This document shows positions 17,847 to 26,179 of a stretch of DNA of 64,000 nt, piece by piece. The notes beneath the pieces are model-generated. The model ran no database searches, was not told the DNA's origin, and was given only the letters and a program-made list of their open reading frames with translations. The position numbers were made by a program, and so were the translations under genes. The first letter of the stretch is position 1; each line of letters begins with the position of its first letter. Source of the stretch: Lewinella sp. LCG006 (GTDB taxonomy: Bacteria > Bacteroidota > Bacteroidia > Chitinophagales > Saprospiraceae); the NCBI RefSeq assembly GCF_040784935.1, contig NZ_CP160680.1:5189802-5253801 (forward strand). The letters are read 5' to 3'.

Positions 17847-18439
17847 GCGTGAGGCTTACTTAGTTGTTGGTGAATTTGAAATACCTGGCGGATAAGGGAA
17901 TGCTGGCCATCGTTGTGGATGACAAAGTCAGCAAGTGCTACCTTTTTTTCTTCTGGCCATTGTTTGTCCATCCGGGCTTTTACTTGTTCTTCCCGCAGCC
18001 CGTCACGTTCCATTACCCTTTGAATACGCAGGGCTTCTGGTGCTGTGACCGTGATAATTTGATCAAGAAGTTGGTAGATGCCGCTTTCGTAGAGAAGGGC
18101 CGCCTCGCGGAGCGTGTAGGGCGTATCCTGATGTTGTTCATCCCAACGAATCCCGTCTTCTCTGACGGAAGGGTGTACAATGCTGTTGAGGATGTCGAGT
18201 TGTTCCTGATTGTTAAAAACAAGCTCTGCCAGATAGGCGCGATCCAGTGTCCCTTGTTCCGTGTAGGTCTTTTCGCCAAAAGCGTCTTTCAATGCGGCTA
18301 TGAGCTGGGGGGCGTTTCCCATCAACCATTTTGCTCGATCATCAGCGTAATAAACGGGGATGCCTAGGCTTGCAAAAATTTGGCAGACAGTTGTTTTTCC
18401 ACTTCCTATACCCCCGGTGATGCCAATTCGTAACGTCAT
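17843..18439 (-). CDS. coaE: Dephospho-CoA kinase
   Basis: 198 residues, the normal length. The P-loop GGIGSGKTT is at residues 9-17, followed by the family segments GIPVYYADDRAKWLM and HPSVREDGIRW, and the lid/CoA region DQIITVTAPEALRIQRVMERDG. It phosphorylates dephospho-CoA with ATP, the last step of coenzyme A synthesis, in the cytoplasm. It precedes the LOG-family gene with a 4-bp overlap and follows a LuxR-type regulator on the same strand after a 34-bp gap, so a three-gene transcript is possible. Confidence 0.93.
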   Translation of the reverse strand: MTLRIGITGGIGSGKTTVCQIFASLGIPVYYADDRAKWLMGNAPQLIAALKDAFGEKTYTEQGTLDRAYLAELVFNNQEQLDILNSIVHPSVREDGIRWDEQHQDTPYTLREAALLYESGIYQLLDQIITVTAPEALRIQRVMERDGLREEQVKARMDKQWPEEKKVALADFVIHNDGQHSLIRQVFQIHQQLSKPHA

Positions 18440-18473
18440 AAATTAGTACTTATTCGGCTGTAATTTATAAATT

Positions 18474-19115
18474 CTAACCTGTAACCAGGTTATTCTGCAA
18501 GGCAAAAACCAAAAGCTCCGAAGAAGAACGCAGGTTGAGTTTTTTGAGAATATTCTTACGGTGGGTATAAACGGTATGGGTGCTGAGGTGGAGTTCTGCA
18601 GCAATTTCTTTGGCGACCAGCCCTTTGGCAATCAAACTAACGATCTCTATTTCACGAGGACTCAGCAGTGTGATGTCCGGACTTCCCTGGGAGGCAGACC
18701 TTTCGAGCAAGTAATCCAACACCTTTGCACAAAAGAATTTTTCTTTGCGGACAGCTGCCAGGAGTGCGTCTTTTACTTCTTGTTCATTACAAGCTTTGGT
18801 AATAAAGGTTTTTACACCATTCTCCAAAAGGCGCAAAATCTGGTGCGGGCGATCATCATCGGTGATGATCAAAAGTTGGATTTCTGGATGATTTTTGATG
18901 ATGTGGTGCACGGTATTGGCACTAAAGCGTGGCGCATGGTCGTAATCAATGACCAAGATGTTGGGCTGGTGCTCCTTAAGCTGTACAAATAATTCTTGCT
19001 CATTGGTCGCTTCAAACAATAGCGATAACCCCTCGTTCTGAGCGAGAAGGTGTTTGATACCTGACCTCGACAGTAGCTGTGGGTCTGCAATAGCTATGGT
19101 TGTACTTACTTCCAT
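18474..19115 (-). CDS. LuxR/NarL-type response regulator (orphan)
   Basis: 213 residues. The N-terminal receiver domain (about 5-120) has the phosphoacceptor Asp57 in VIDYD and the conserved Lys in TFITKAC. The usual acidic pair after the first strand is reduced: the sequence reads IADPQ, with one Asp only. The C-terminal LuxR helix-turn-helix (about 150-200) has LSPREIEIVSLIAKGLVAKEIA and STHTVYTHRKNILKKL. It should bind DNA on phosphorylation, but no histidine kinase is nearby. The nearest gene on the same strand is coaE. Target genes are unknown. Confidence 0.85.
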   Translation of the reverse strand: MEVSTTIAIADPQLLSRSGIKHLLAQNEGLSLLFEATNEQELFVQLKEHQPNILVIDYDHAPRFSANTVHHIIKNHPEIQLLIITDDDRPHQILRLLENGVKTFITKACNEQEVKDALLAAVRKEKFFCAKVLDYLLERSASQGSPDITLLSPREIEIVSLIAKGLVAKEIAAELHLSTHTVYTHRKNILKKLNLRSSSELLVFALQNNLVTG

Positions 19116-19232
19116 GGAATGGTAATGCTGTGCGAAGATAAATGAGGGAGCCTGGTTTACAAAATTTATTTAGACTTAATTTAAATAAGAGGATTGGCAG
19201 ATTCCAGTAAAATTTATCTCAGGTATAACTAT

Positions 19233-19823
19233 TTACTTTTTCTTTAGTTCAATAAAAAGCTCATTCCCCAGACGGGGTGGGATAGAGTGAGGCGTGATTT
19301 GCATGGTGAGTATATCGAAATGGGTAGCAAATAATGGTTGATACACCGCTTTCGTTCCTCCAAAAGGAGGCCCCTCGAAGGGAAATTCACGGGCAAATAA
19401 TACGCCTGCCAAGGTGCCTTGATCGGTCAGTAAATCAGCGGCTTTGGCTACGTATTGAGGGCGTAGCTTAGGATCAATAGCACAGAAGAAGGTTTGCTCT
19501 AGCAATAAGTCAAATGGGGTAGGGGGCTTGAGCTCAAAAAAATCCCCTACCAGTAGATGTTCCTCTGGAAAATCTGGTGCCTGCTGGCGTAGATGGTTAA
19601 AGGCACTTGGTGCCCAATCGCAAACAAACACTTGCTCATAACCCTGTTGATGAAGATAAAGCGCCTCATAGGCCCTGCCAGCACCCGGGATCAATATGCG
19701 AGTTGTCCGATCACTAACATTTTCCAAATAATGAGTCAATGGGGGAGAAGCTTCGCCTATGTCCCAACCTGTCTGTTGGCCTTGCCAGCGCGTTTCCCAG
19801 TATGCTGCATCTAAGATATTCAT
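19233..19823 (-). CDS. TPMT-like SAM-dependent methyltransferase
   Basis: 196 residues. AYWETRWQGQQTGWDIGEASPPL (from residue 7) is the start typical of the thiopurine S-methyltransferase family, followed by the SAM-binding RILIPGAGRAYEALYLHQQGY and FVCDWAPSAF. LLLEQTFFCAIDP and the PPFGGTK loop also fit. Bacterial members methylate thiols, halides or small metalloid/sulfur compounds; which one is used here cannot be told. It stands alone, with a 117-bp gap to the response regulator and a repeat-rich gap upstream. Confidence 0.82.
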   Translation of the reverse strand: MNILDAAYWETRWQGQQTGWDIGEASPPLTHYLENVSDRTTRILIPGAGRAYEALYLHQQGYEQVFVCDWAPSAFNHLRQQAPDFPEEHLLVGDFFELKPPTPFDLLLEQTFFCAIDPKLRPQYVAKAADLLTDQGTLAGVLFAREFPFEGPPFGGTKAVYQPLFATHFDILTMQITPHSIPPRLGNELFIELKKK

Positions 19824-19847
19824 ATATACAGGTTACTTGCACTTTTT

Positions 19848-20009
19848 TCAAAGTCGGAATTGGGAAGTCAGAAGTCGGAAGTATTAGGAGTTGCTAGTAG
19901 TATTCGATACCATAGTTTGCAAAACCATCAAATAATCTTGAACACTGCCTCAAACAACCCTTGCGTGCCCCATTACTTCCGACTTCCGACTTTCGCTTTC
20001 AGACTTTTG
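19848..20009. repeat. TCGGAAG-type inverted repeat element
   Basis: Left part has AAGTCGGAA and GAAGTCGGAAG words (19850-19882); right part has the complementary CTTCCGACTTCCGACTTTCG (19973-19994). The arms can pair over about 100 bases of unrelated sequence. The same words make up the array at 26213-26773 and recur at 41690-41707. It sits between the convergent-free TPMT gene and a TonB receptor gene on the same strand. Confidence 0.5.
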
Positions 20010-20027
20010 TAAGCCTTACCCCCCCAC

Positions 20028-22403
20028 TTACCACTTGTAAGTAAGCCCTAAACTTGGTAGAATCGGCAACTGATTAACCCGATTGTTGGTAACCCGGTCC
20101 ACGTAAAATACATTGGCACGATCATAAGCATTGGTAACACTGATTACCGCTTCCAATCCGCCGTAGCGGCCAAATGTCCAATTGCGCTTCAGTGAGAAAT
20201 CCAATCGGTGGAAGTAAGACAACCGGCCTCCATTAAGTTCATCATCCAATAGAATATCGAGGTTGTAGTTACCCGTCAAGAAGTTGACCAAAACAGGGTT
20301 TTGCTGAACTGGTACATTCTGATAGAAGCCTTGCGTTTCGGTGAATGGGAATCCAGACCCCAAATTCCAGCGGACACCAAGCTCCCAGTTTTTATTTTCT
20401 CCTAGCAAATAGCTGGCCAGGAAGTTGGCGTTGTGGCGACGGTCAAAATTGGTAGGGTATTCCTGAAAACCGTCATCGCGTCGCACGTGGCCGTAGCTGT
20501 AGGTACTCCATACGTAGAGGCGATCTCTTTCGTACTTCAGCGAGAAGTCAATCCCGTAGGCATAACCCGTTTCCGTTGTAAAGTCCGGGTCGGAAGCACT
20601 AAGTTTATTACGGTTAATCGCAATCAACTGGGTAAAGCCTTTGTAATAACCTTCGACATTGGTGGTGATATAGTCCCCGAAGTCCAATTCAAAACCAGCG
20701 ACACCGTGGAAAGCTTTTTGCAGCCGGTCGTCGGTTTTTTCAGTAGAGTTAGGTTTGAATATCGCTTCTTCTGGTCCGGCCAGGAAGCCAACAAAGAAGT
20801 TGACAATATCCAGGTCGTTGACGGTACTGATCAGGTTTTGGGAATACAAACCAGCGGCTCCTTTGAAACGCAGAAAATCCGTTACGTTCCACTTCAAACC
20901 CAGGCGAGGCTCTGGAGATACGGCATTTTGTGAAGCGTAGTACTGAACGCGGAAACCAGGTTCCAGAATCAAATTTCCTATCTTCTGCTTGTACTTCATG
21001 TAGGCAGAAAGCTCCGTGGTGAAATCCAGCTGCTTGAACCGAATACCAATGAGGTTGGTAAACTGAAAATCGGTGTTGAAACCATTGAACTCAAAACCGT
21101 AGTTCAGCTGGCTGTTACGGCCGAAATACGCAAAATTCAACAAGGCATTGTACGTTGTGATGCCGCTGCTACGGGGTGCTCCATCTGCTTCCTGCAAGCC
21201 AATATTGTAATCCGAGTAGCTCAGCGTACCATTCATGATGATGTTGCTATTGAGCGGGATCAGAATAAAGTTGGCACCACCACCACTGTTGTCCCAGTTG
21301 AGGTCAGCAATGTTAGGTACTTTAAAGCCATCCGTAAAATTGAAGCCGAAAAGGTCCAGCTTGCTACCGTTGCCTCCGTTGATGGAAAGCTTGCCGTATA
21401 CGTCGGTGTAGTTGAAAGGAAGGCCAATGTCTTCAGGGCGTAGATTCAGAGAATCGCCAGCAAATGCGTAGTAATTAGGATCCACTGCATAAGCGTACAA
21501 TTGCTTGGAAGTCTGATCCAGGTATGAGTGCTTACCCGTCAGCATGAAGCTGATACTGTTGCCGGTATTGGGGTCTAATTTTTTGATCGGGCCTTCAATC
21601 AGGGCTTTCGCCTGAAAAGGGCTGGCCGATACCAGACCACTCAAGCGCCGCTGGTTACCCGTACGGGTTTTGATGTCTACTACTGCCGACACCCGGCCAC
21701 CGTATTCGGCATTAAAACCACCGGTGAGTACGTCTACACTACGTACCGTCTCTGTCTCAAAAACAGAGAAAAAGCCAATGGAGTGGAAAGGATTATAGAT
21801 GGTTACCCCATCCAGTAAAATCTTGTTTTGTACTGGCGATCCACCCCGAATATATACTTGTCCACCCTGGTCACCAGAAGAAACGATACCCGGAATAACG
21901 GTAAGGTACTGCGCAATATCAGCTTCACCACCCGTAGAAGGTAAAGCCCTGATATCGTTGGCAGAAACCGTAATTTTAGACACCTGGGTATCAGAACGAG
22001 CTTGCTCGCGGTCGGCAGAAACGTTAACGGTAGAGAGGTTGACCGCTTCCGTAGACAGATAAATTCTTACGTATTCAATGCTATTTTTGACCTCTACTTC
22101 TACTTCCTTGGTGCCAAAGCCAGTATAAGAAACCTGCAATTTATAGGTGCCAGGCTCGAGGTTGGAAAAGGAAAAGAAACCATCAAGGTCGGTGGTCGTT
22201 CCTCGTTCGGTACCTTCAATCAAAACGGTACCATAAATAATGGACTCACCGCTTTCTTCATCAAAAACATTGCCTCGGATGATACCCGTTTGGGCAAAAG
22301 CCAGGAACGAAAAGGCACAAAACAACAGGAGGGTAAATAACTTCTTCAAAATGTGGTCTGTTTCAATCTGTTTCAATAAGTCAATCGGGGCAGTGTCCCC
22401 CAT
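20028..22403 (-). CDS. TonB-dependent receptor with carboxypeptidase-regulatory domain
   Basis: 791 residues from the ATG at 22403. The signal peptide core KKLFTLLLFCAFSFLAFAQ begins only at residue 19, and a TTG at 22349 would give a more usual signal. The ATG fits a perfect -7 box 28 bp upstream, so both starts remain possible. Next come a CarboxypepD_reg-like domain (about 40-125) and a plug with VYIRGGSPVQNKILLDGVTIYNP and SVDVLTGGFNAEYGGRVSAVVDI. A beta-barrel follows, ending in LPILPSLGLTYKW. It imports an unidentified ligand through the outer membrane. No SusD-like partner is adjacent. Confidence 0.88.
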   Translation of the reverse strand: MGDTAPIDLLKQIETDHILKKLFTLLLFCAFSFLAFAQTGIIRGNVFDEESGESIIYGTVLIEGTERGTTTDLDGFFSFSNLEPGTYKLQVSYTGFGTKEVEVEVKNSIEYVRIYLSTEAVNLSTVNVSADREQARSDTQVSKITVSANDIRALPSTGGEADIAQYLTVIPGIVSSGDQGGQVYIRGGSPVQNKILLDGVTIYNPFHSIGFFSVFETETVRSVDVLTGGFNAEYGGRVSAVVDIKTRTGNQRRLSGLVSASPFQAKALIEGPIKKLDPNTGNSISFMLTGKHSYLDQTSKQLYAYAVDPNYYAFAGDSLNLRPEDIGLPFNYTDVYGKLSINGGNGSKLDLFGFNFTDGFKVPNIADLNWDNSGGGANFILIPLNSNIIMNGTLSYSDYNIGLQEADGAPRSSGITTYNALLNFAYFGRNSQLNYGFEFNGFNTDFQFTNLIGIRFKQLDFTTELSAYMKYKQKIGNLILEPGFRVQYYASQNAVSPEPRLGLKWNVTDFLRFKGAAGLYSQNLISTVNDLDIVNFFVGFLAGPEEAIFKPNSTEKTDDRLQKAFHGVAGFELDFGDYITTNVEGYYKGFTQLIAINRNKLSASDPDFTTETGYAYGIDFSLKYERDRLYVWSTYSYGHVRRDDGFQEYPTNFDRRHNANFLASYLLGENKNWELGVRWNLGSGFPFTETQGFYQNVPVQQNPVLVNFLTGNYNLDILLDDELNGGRLSYFHRLDFSLKRNWTFGRYGGLEAVISVTNAYDRANVFYVDRVTNNRVNQLPILPSLGLTYKW

Positions 22404-22430
22404 TATTAGGGATCGCTGTTTTCAACGGCG

Positions 22431-22460
22431 CAAAGATAAAATGATTTCTGGCAATCTAAA
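22431..22460 (-). promoter_or_regulatory. Promoter of the TonB receptor gene
   Basis: On the minus strand a TATCTTTG box at 22438-22431 matches TAnnTTTG exactly. A TTTA stands 18 bases upstream (22460-22457), near the expected -33 position. The ATG at 22403 would have a leader of about 20 bases. Confidence 0.5.
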
Positions 22461-22552
22461 CGAATGCTTGGTCGGGTATCGGTCATTTTCTGGAAAGCTT
22501 GGTGCTTTGCACTGGATGGCCTCCGTTTTGCAATGAAATTTTCTCAAGGGCG

Positions 22553-23614
22553 TTATTTATAACTTTCCAAATACCCAAGCCCTTCTCGTCCCAGACTACC
22601 AAAATACAGATGCCCGCCCCATTCCTGGACACTGCTGATCTGAGAAAACTTGCCCTCAGGATCTTGAATGTTATACACCACTTCTCCCTGGCGGTTGATG
22701 CCCAAAACGCCAGCATGCGTAGCAGGTGCAGGTTGTAACCACGTGGGTAAGCGGGCGATAACTTTCCTCAAAAAGGGACGCTCCGATAAATTATCCAGCA
22801 GTGCATTGCGCGGACTGATCATCGCCAACCAGAAAATACCATCACTGCCCCTGCTAATACCATCAGGAAAGGCAGGCAAGCCCTGGATAAACGTGTCCAC
22901 TTTTCCTTTTTCCTCTCCTTTAAGGTAATACCTCAATGTACGGTAGCTGCTGGTTTCATTGACCAAAACGAAGGAAGTGTCTTCGGCTACAGCAATGCCA
23001 TTGGCAAAGTAGAGCTTATCCATCAGTAGGGTAGTTGTGTTGGTCAGGGGATCATATACGTACAGTTTGCCCACTGGCAAGTGCTCCAAAATATCCAGTT
23101 TGTAAGATTCAATGGCCCAACGATCCGAGGCATCAGAAAAGTAGACCTTCCCATCGGGGCCCACTTCCAGATCATCGGTGAAACCAAAAGTTTTTCCCGC
23201 GTAGCTATTGACCAATGTTTCTAACTTTCCATTAGCATTGAGTCGTAATAAACCTTTACGGGCATCGGCAATATAGAGATTGCCCGCCTGGTCAAAATCT
23301 AAGCCCAGTGGTCGACCACCCGTGTTGACCAGCTCTACCGGCTCCGCTTGTGGGCTGTCGTACCTCAATATCCTGCCGTCTACCGCTGCACCGTACACCC
23401 GGCCACTAGAATCAACGGCCACATCTTCACATTCGGGACAACTAAGATGAAGCACCTCCACTGCTTGCAGCCGAGTATTGGACGCAAAGATGCCCGTATA
23501 CCCAGGATTGTCGGGTGCTGCCCAAACTTCTGGCTGCAAAGGAATCGGCCAGAAAAAGAGATAGAGCAAAAGGACTGCAATAATACCTAAGCTGATTTTT
23601 AGGAATGGTCTCAT
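22553..23614 (-). CDS. SMP-30/strictosidine-synthase-like beta-propeller, membrane-anchored
   Basis: Start taken at the ATG at 23614 (353 residues), which gives an N-terminal membrane anchor (residues 5-22) and removes 35 residues of non-coding-like leader. The rest is a six-bladed propeller with repeated SSGRVYGAAVDGRILRYDS, QAGNLYIADARKGLLRL, PDGKVYFSDAS and FANGIAVAEDTSFVLVNETSS segments. This matches the strictosidine synthase / APMAP group of the SMP-30 superfamily, whose bacterial members are usually lactonases or arylesterases with a bound Ca. The protein should face the periplasm. Substrate unknown. Confidence 0.8.
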   Translation of the reverse strand: MRPFLKISLGIIAVLLLYLFFWPIPLQPEVWAAPDNPGYTGIFASNTRLQAVEVLHLSCPECEDVAVDSSGRVYGAAVDGRILRYDSPQAEPVELVNTGGRPLGLDFDQAGNLYIADARKGLLRLNANGKLETLVNSYAGKTFGFTDDLEVGPDGKVYFSDASDRWAIESYKLDILEHLPVGKLYVYDPLTNTTTLLMDKLYFANGIAVAEDTSFVLVNETSSYRTLRYYLKGEEKGKVDTFIQGLPAFPDGISRGSDGIFWLAMISPRNALLDNLSERPFLRKVIARLPTWLQPAPATHAGVLGINRQGEVVYNIQDPEGKFSQISSVQEWGGHLYFGSLGREGLGYLESYK

Positions 23615-23703
23615 GGTGAGGTGGTTGTTGGATGTGGAAAATGAAGTTAACATTATTGTGGCAAACAATGTAGGAATCCCCGCTTTGACTTTTTTAGCCA
23701 CGA

Positions 23704-23805
23704 AGCCACAAAAGCACAAAATAGCACGGAATATTTTTTTGTGTATTTTGGTGTTCCTGCCTGCAAGGCCAGCTTGTTGGCAGGCAGGTTGGAGCTTTTG
23801 TGGCT
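23704..23805. repeat. Nested inverted repeat element (copy 1)
   Basis: Outer arms AGCCACAAAAGC (23704-23715) and GCTTTTGTGGCT (23794-23805) are perfectly complementary over 12 bp. Inside is a second hairpin CCTGCCTGC (23756-23764) / GCAGGCAGG (23780-23788). The same inner hairpin occurs inside another nested inverted repeat at 62056-62204. Confidence 0.6.
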
Positions 23806-23913
23806 ATTCTTGTTTCCTTCCGCAAGCCTATGAGCGCAGCTAATCTCCGCGAAAATCCGTCTGATCCGTTTCATCCGTGTTCTATCCTGTTAAGGAAGAG
23901 CCCACCGATTTCT

Positions 23914-23921
23914 TATCTTTG
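23914..23921 (+). promoter_or_regulatory. -7 box of the serine hydrolase gene
   Basis: TATCTTTG matches the Bacteroidota -7 consensus TAnnTTTG exactly and lies 24 bp before the ATG at 23946. No clear TTTG is seen at the -33 position. Confidence 0.45.
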
Positions 23922-23945
23922 GGTTTGAAAAAAAATAATCTGCGC

Positions 23946-25265
23946 ATGAGCTACCTCAAATGGTTTTTGATTGTAATAGTCATCCTTTTGTTAGGCGGAT
24001 ATTGGTACGCCCAACCGTTGCTCAAAGTAGGTGCGGGATACGCGGCCAAAATGGCTTGTTCCTGCCATTATCTTCAGGGGCGTAGTTTGGATAATATCAA
24101 AGCGGAGGACCTCAATTTTTCTGCGCTCAAATTCATCAAACTTACGCACGACCAAGCAAAGGACGAGGTGGCAGCCTCCTTCTTTGGACTAATTACCCAA
24201 CGAGCCAAATTTATCAAAGGTAGAGGCTGTGTACTGATTGCTGATGAAAATGTTCCGCTACCTCCCGAGGTGCCTGTTCCTGCAATGGCGGGTATCGTGA
24301 CGCCCCTTCCTGTTTATGATACCTTGCCGCAAGGGCTCAATGCTGATGCGCTTGCGCAGGCGGTAACCAATGCTTTTGCCCCTTTGCCAGGTGGAGGGAC
24401 GCGTGGAATAGTGATATTGCACGATGGTCATTTGGTGCACGAAAAATATGCACCGGGCTTTACCGAAGCTACCCCCTTATTGGGCTGGTCAATGACAAAA
24501 AGTATCACCAACGCCCTGGTAGGAATTATGGTAAAAAACGGCAAATTGACATTGCAACAAGATCACCTCTTTTCTGAATGGGAGGACGATGAACGCGCCA
24601 ACATTACCGTCGAAAACCTCTTACACATGAACAGTGGCCTGGAGTGGAATGAGGCTTACGGTGGAGTTTCCGACGCCACAACGATGTTATACAAGCAACC
24701 TGATATGGCCGCCTATACCCGGACTAAACCCTTGCTGTTTGAACCCAATACCACTTGGGTCTATTCTTCTGGTACGACCAATCTTCTAAGTGATTTGGTG
24801 CGACAGACACTTGGGAATGATCCAGCTTATCGTAGTTTGGTCCGCGATAGCTTATTCCTTCCTATCGGTATGCACTCGGCACAAATCGATACCGACCAAT
24901 CGGGCACCTTCGTCGGTTCCAGTTACTGCTGGGCCACCGCCCGCGATTGGGCCCGCTTTGGTCAGCTCTACCTACAGGATGGGCAATGGGATGGGTACCC
25001 AATACTTCCTGCGGGCTGGGTAGATTTTTCACGACAAGTTGCTGCTGGTTCGGAAGGTGTCTACGGTGCCCAAGTATGGCTCCCCGATCCCGAAGAGCTA
25101 AGTGAGGTACCCGAGGATCTTTTCATGTTTCGCGGCTTCCAGGACCAACGCATTGTTATCATCCCATCACGGAAGGTCGTCATGGTGCGCTTGGGGATGA
25201 ACGAGGACAAGACCTTTGCCTTGAATAAATTTATCCATGAGGTTTTGGCGGCTTTGCCGGAGTAA
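23946..25265 (+). CDS. Serine hydrolase, beta-lactamase class C fold, membrane-anchored
   Basis: Start at the ATG at 23946 (439 residues), 24 bp after a consensus -7 box. An N-terminal membrane segment (6-22) is followed by a conserved-looking MACSCHYLQGR stretch. The beta-lactamase/esterase domain begins near 130 and has the SxxK motif SMTK (Ser182, Lys185) and YSS (273-275) as the second motif. The usual KTG/HTG motif is replaced by a GFQDQ-like segment near the end. Such proteins are D-Ala-D-Ala peptidases, esterases or amidases, seldom true beta-lactamases. It stands alone and faces convergently the aminotransferase gene 11 bp away. Confidence 0.85.
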   Translation: MSYLKWFLIVIVILLLGGYWYAQPLLKVGAGYAAKMACSCHYLQGRSLDNIKAEDLNFSALKFIKLTHDQAKDEVAASFFGLITQRAKFIKGRGCVLIADENVPLPPEVPVPAMAGIVTPLPVYDTLPQGLNADALAQAVTNAFAPLPGGGTRGIVILHDGHLVHEKYAPGFTEATPLLGWSMTKSITNALVGIMVKNGKLTLQQDHLFSEWEDDERANITVENLLHMNSGLEWNEAYGGVSDATTMLYKQPDMAAYTRTKPLLFEPNTTWVYSSGTTNLLSDLVRQTLGNDPAYRSLVRDSLFLPIGMHSAQIDTDQSGTFVGSSYCWATARDWARFGQLYLQDGQWDGYPILPAGWVDFSRQVAAGSEGVYGAQVWLPDPEELSEVPEDLFMFRGFQDQRIVIIPSRKVVMVRLGMNEDKTFALNKFIHEVLAALPE

Positions 25266-25276
25266 GAACAACGCTG

Positions 25277-26179
25277 TTAAAACGCTGGAATTTTCACCCC
25301 TTCCACCTCCGTCAAGGCCCTGAAATGAGCGGCAACCTTTTCCAAAACCTGCTCGCCAGAACGGTTGATGATCGACCGGCCATCAATGCTTTCTACCCGC
25401 GTCAACTCGCCCATGGTGCCCGTGGTGAACACCTCGTCTGCCGTGTAAAACTCCGTGAGCGAAAGCCGCTTTTCGGCGTGAGGGATACCGTGCTGTTCGC
25501 ACAAGCGTAAAATCGTACGGCGGGTAATGCCTGGTAGACAATAATCAGCATGTGGCGTAAGAACGACGCCTTTACGGATGCAAAAAACATTGACGCCATT
25601 GGCCTCAGCTACATAGCCATCGGTGTCGAGCATCAGGCCCGCATCAGCACCCGCATAGTTGGCCTCGATTTTTGCGAGGATGTTATTAAGAAGGTTGTTA
25701 TGGTGGATCTTGCTATCCAGGTGCATGGGCGAATTACGCCGTACAGAGCTGGTTGCCAACTTGATGGAAGGCGGATAAACAGGTGGCTTCCATTCTGCCA
25801 ATACGATCAGCGTACACCCATACTGATTGAGGCGAGGGTCCATCCCCGAAGTGATCTTCCGCCCTCTGGTGAGTGTCAGTCGAATATGTACGCCATCGCG
25901 CATCTGGTTGGCCCGCAAAGTTTGAAAGATGGCGTCGGTGATAAAATCGTTGTCCGGAATGGCTTTAAAGTCTAGCGCATGCGCCGAAAGCTGTAGTCGT
26001 TCCAGGTGTTGCTCCAGGTGAAAAACCCTGCCGTCATAAACCCGTATTCCTTCCCACACCGCATCTCCTCCCTGTACAACACTATCGAAGACACTCACCT
26101 TTGCATCATCCCGATGCACCAGGGCACCGTCTACATAAACAATGATATTTTCGTTCTTTGGATTGAGTTGTTGAAGCAT
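25277..26179 (-). CDS. Class IV PLP-dependent aminotransferase (IlvE/Dat-like)
   Basis: Start at the ATG at 26179 (300 residues). A longer reading frame extends upstream through repeat DNA, and that extension is not protein-like. Typical family blocks are YVDGALVHRDDAKVSVFDSVVQGGDAVWEGIRVYDGRVFHLEQHLERL, the PLP lysine Lys157 in DSKIHHNN, ANGVNVFCIRKG and TPHADYCLPGITRRTIL. It moves an amino group between amino acids and 2-oxo acids, either branched-chain or D-amino acids. The motifs do not settle which, although the length is that of the shorter bacterial group. It is flanked upstream by a tandem repeat array. Confidence 0.85.
   Translation of the reverse strand: MLQQLNPKNENIIVYVDGALVHRDDAKVSVFDSVVQGGDAVWEGIRVYDGRVFHLEQHLERLQLSAHALDFKAIPDNDFITDAIFQTLRANQMRDGVHIRLTLTRGRKITSGMDPRLNQYGCTLIVLAEWKPPVYPPSIKLATSSVRRNSPMHLDSKIHHNNLLNNILAKIEANYAGADAGLMLDTDGYVAEANGVNVFCIRKGVVLTPHADYCLPGITRRTILRLCEQHGIPHAEKRLSLTEFYTADEVFTTGTMGELTRVESIDGRSIINRSGEQVLEKVAAHFRALTEVEGVKIPAF

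Larger units (their letters stand above)
23615..23945. other. Divergent intergenic region with nested inverted repeat
   Basis: 331 bp between the propeller gene (minus) and the hydrolase gene (plus). It contains the nested inverted repeat at 23704-23805 and a consensus -7 box at 23914-23921. Short ORFs across it look like chance. Confidence 0.5.

Noticed and set aside
17864-18367. 167-residue plus-strand ORF
   Set aside because: Antisense to coaE, whose motifs are complete.
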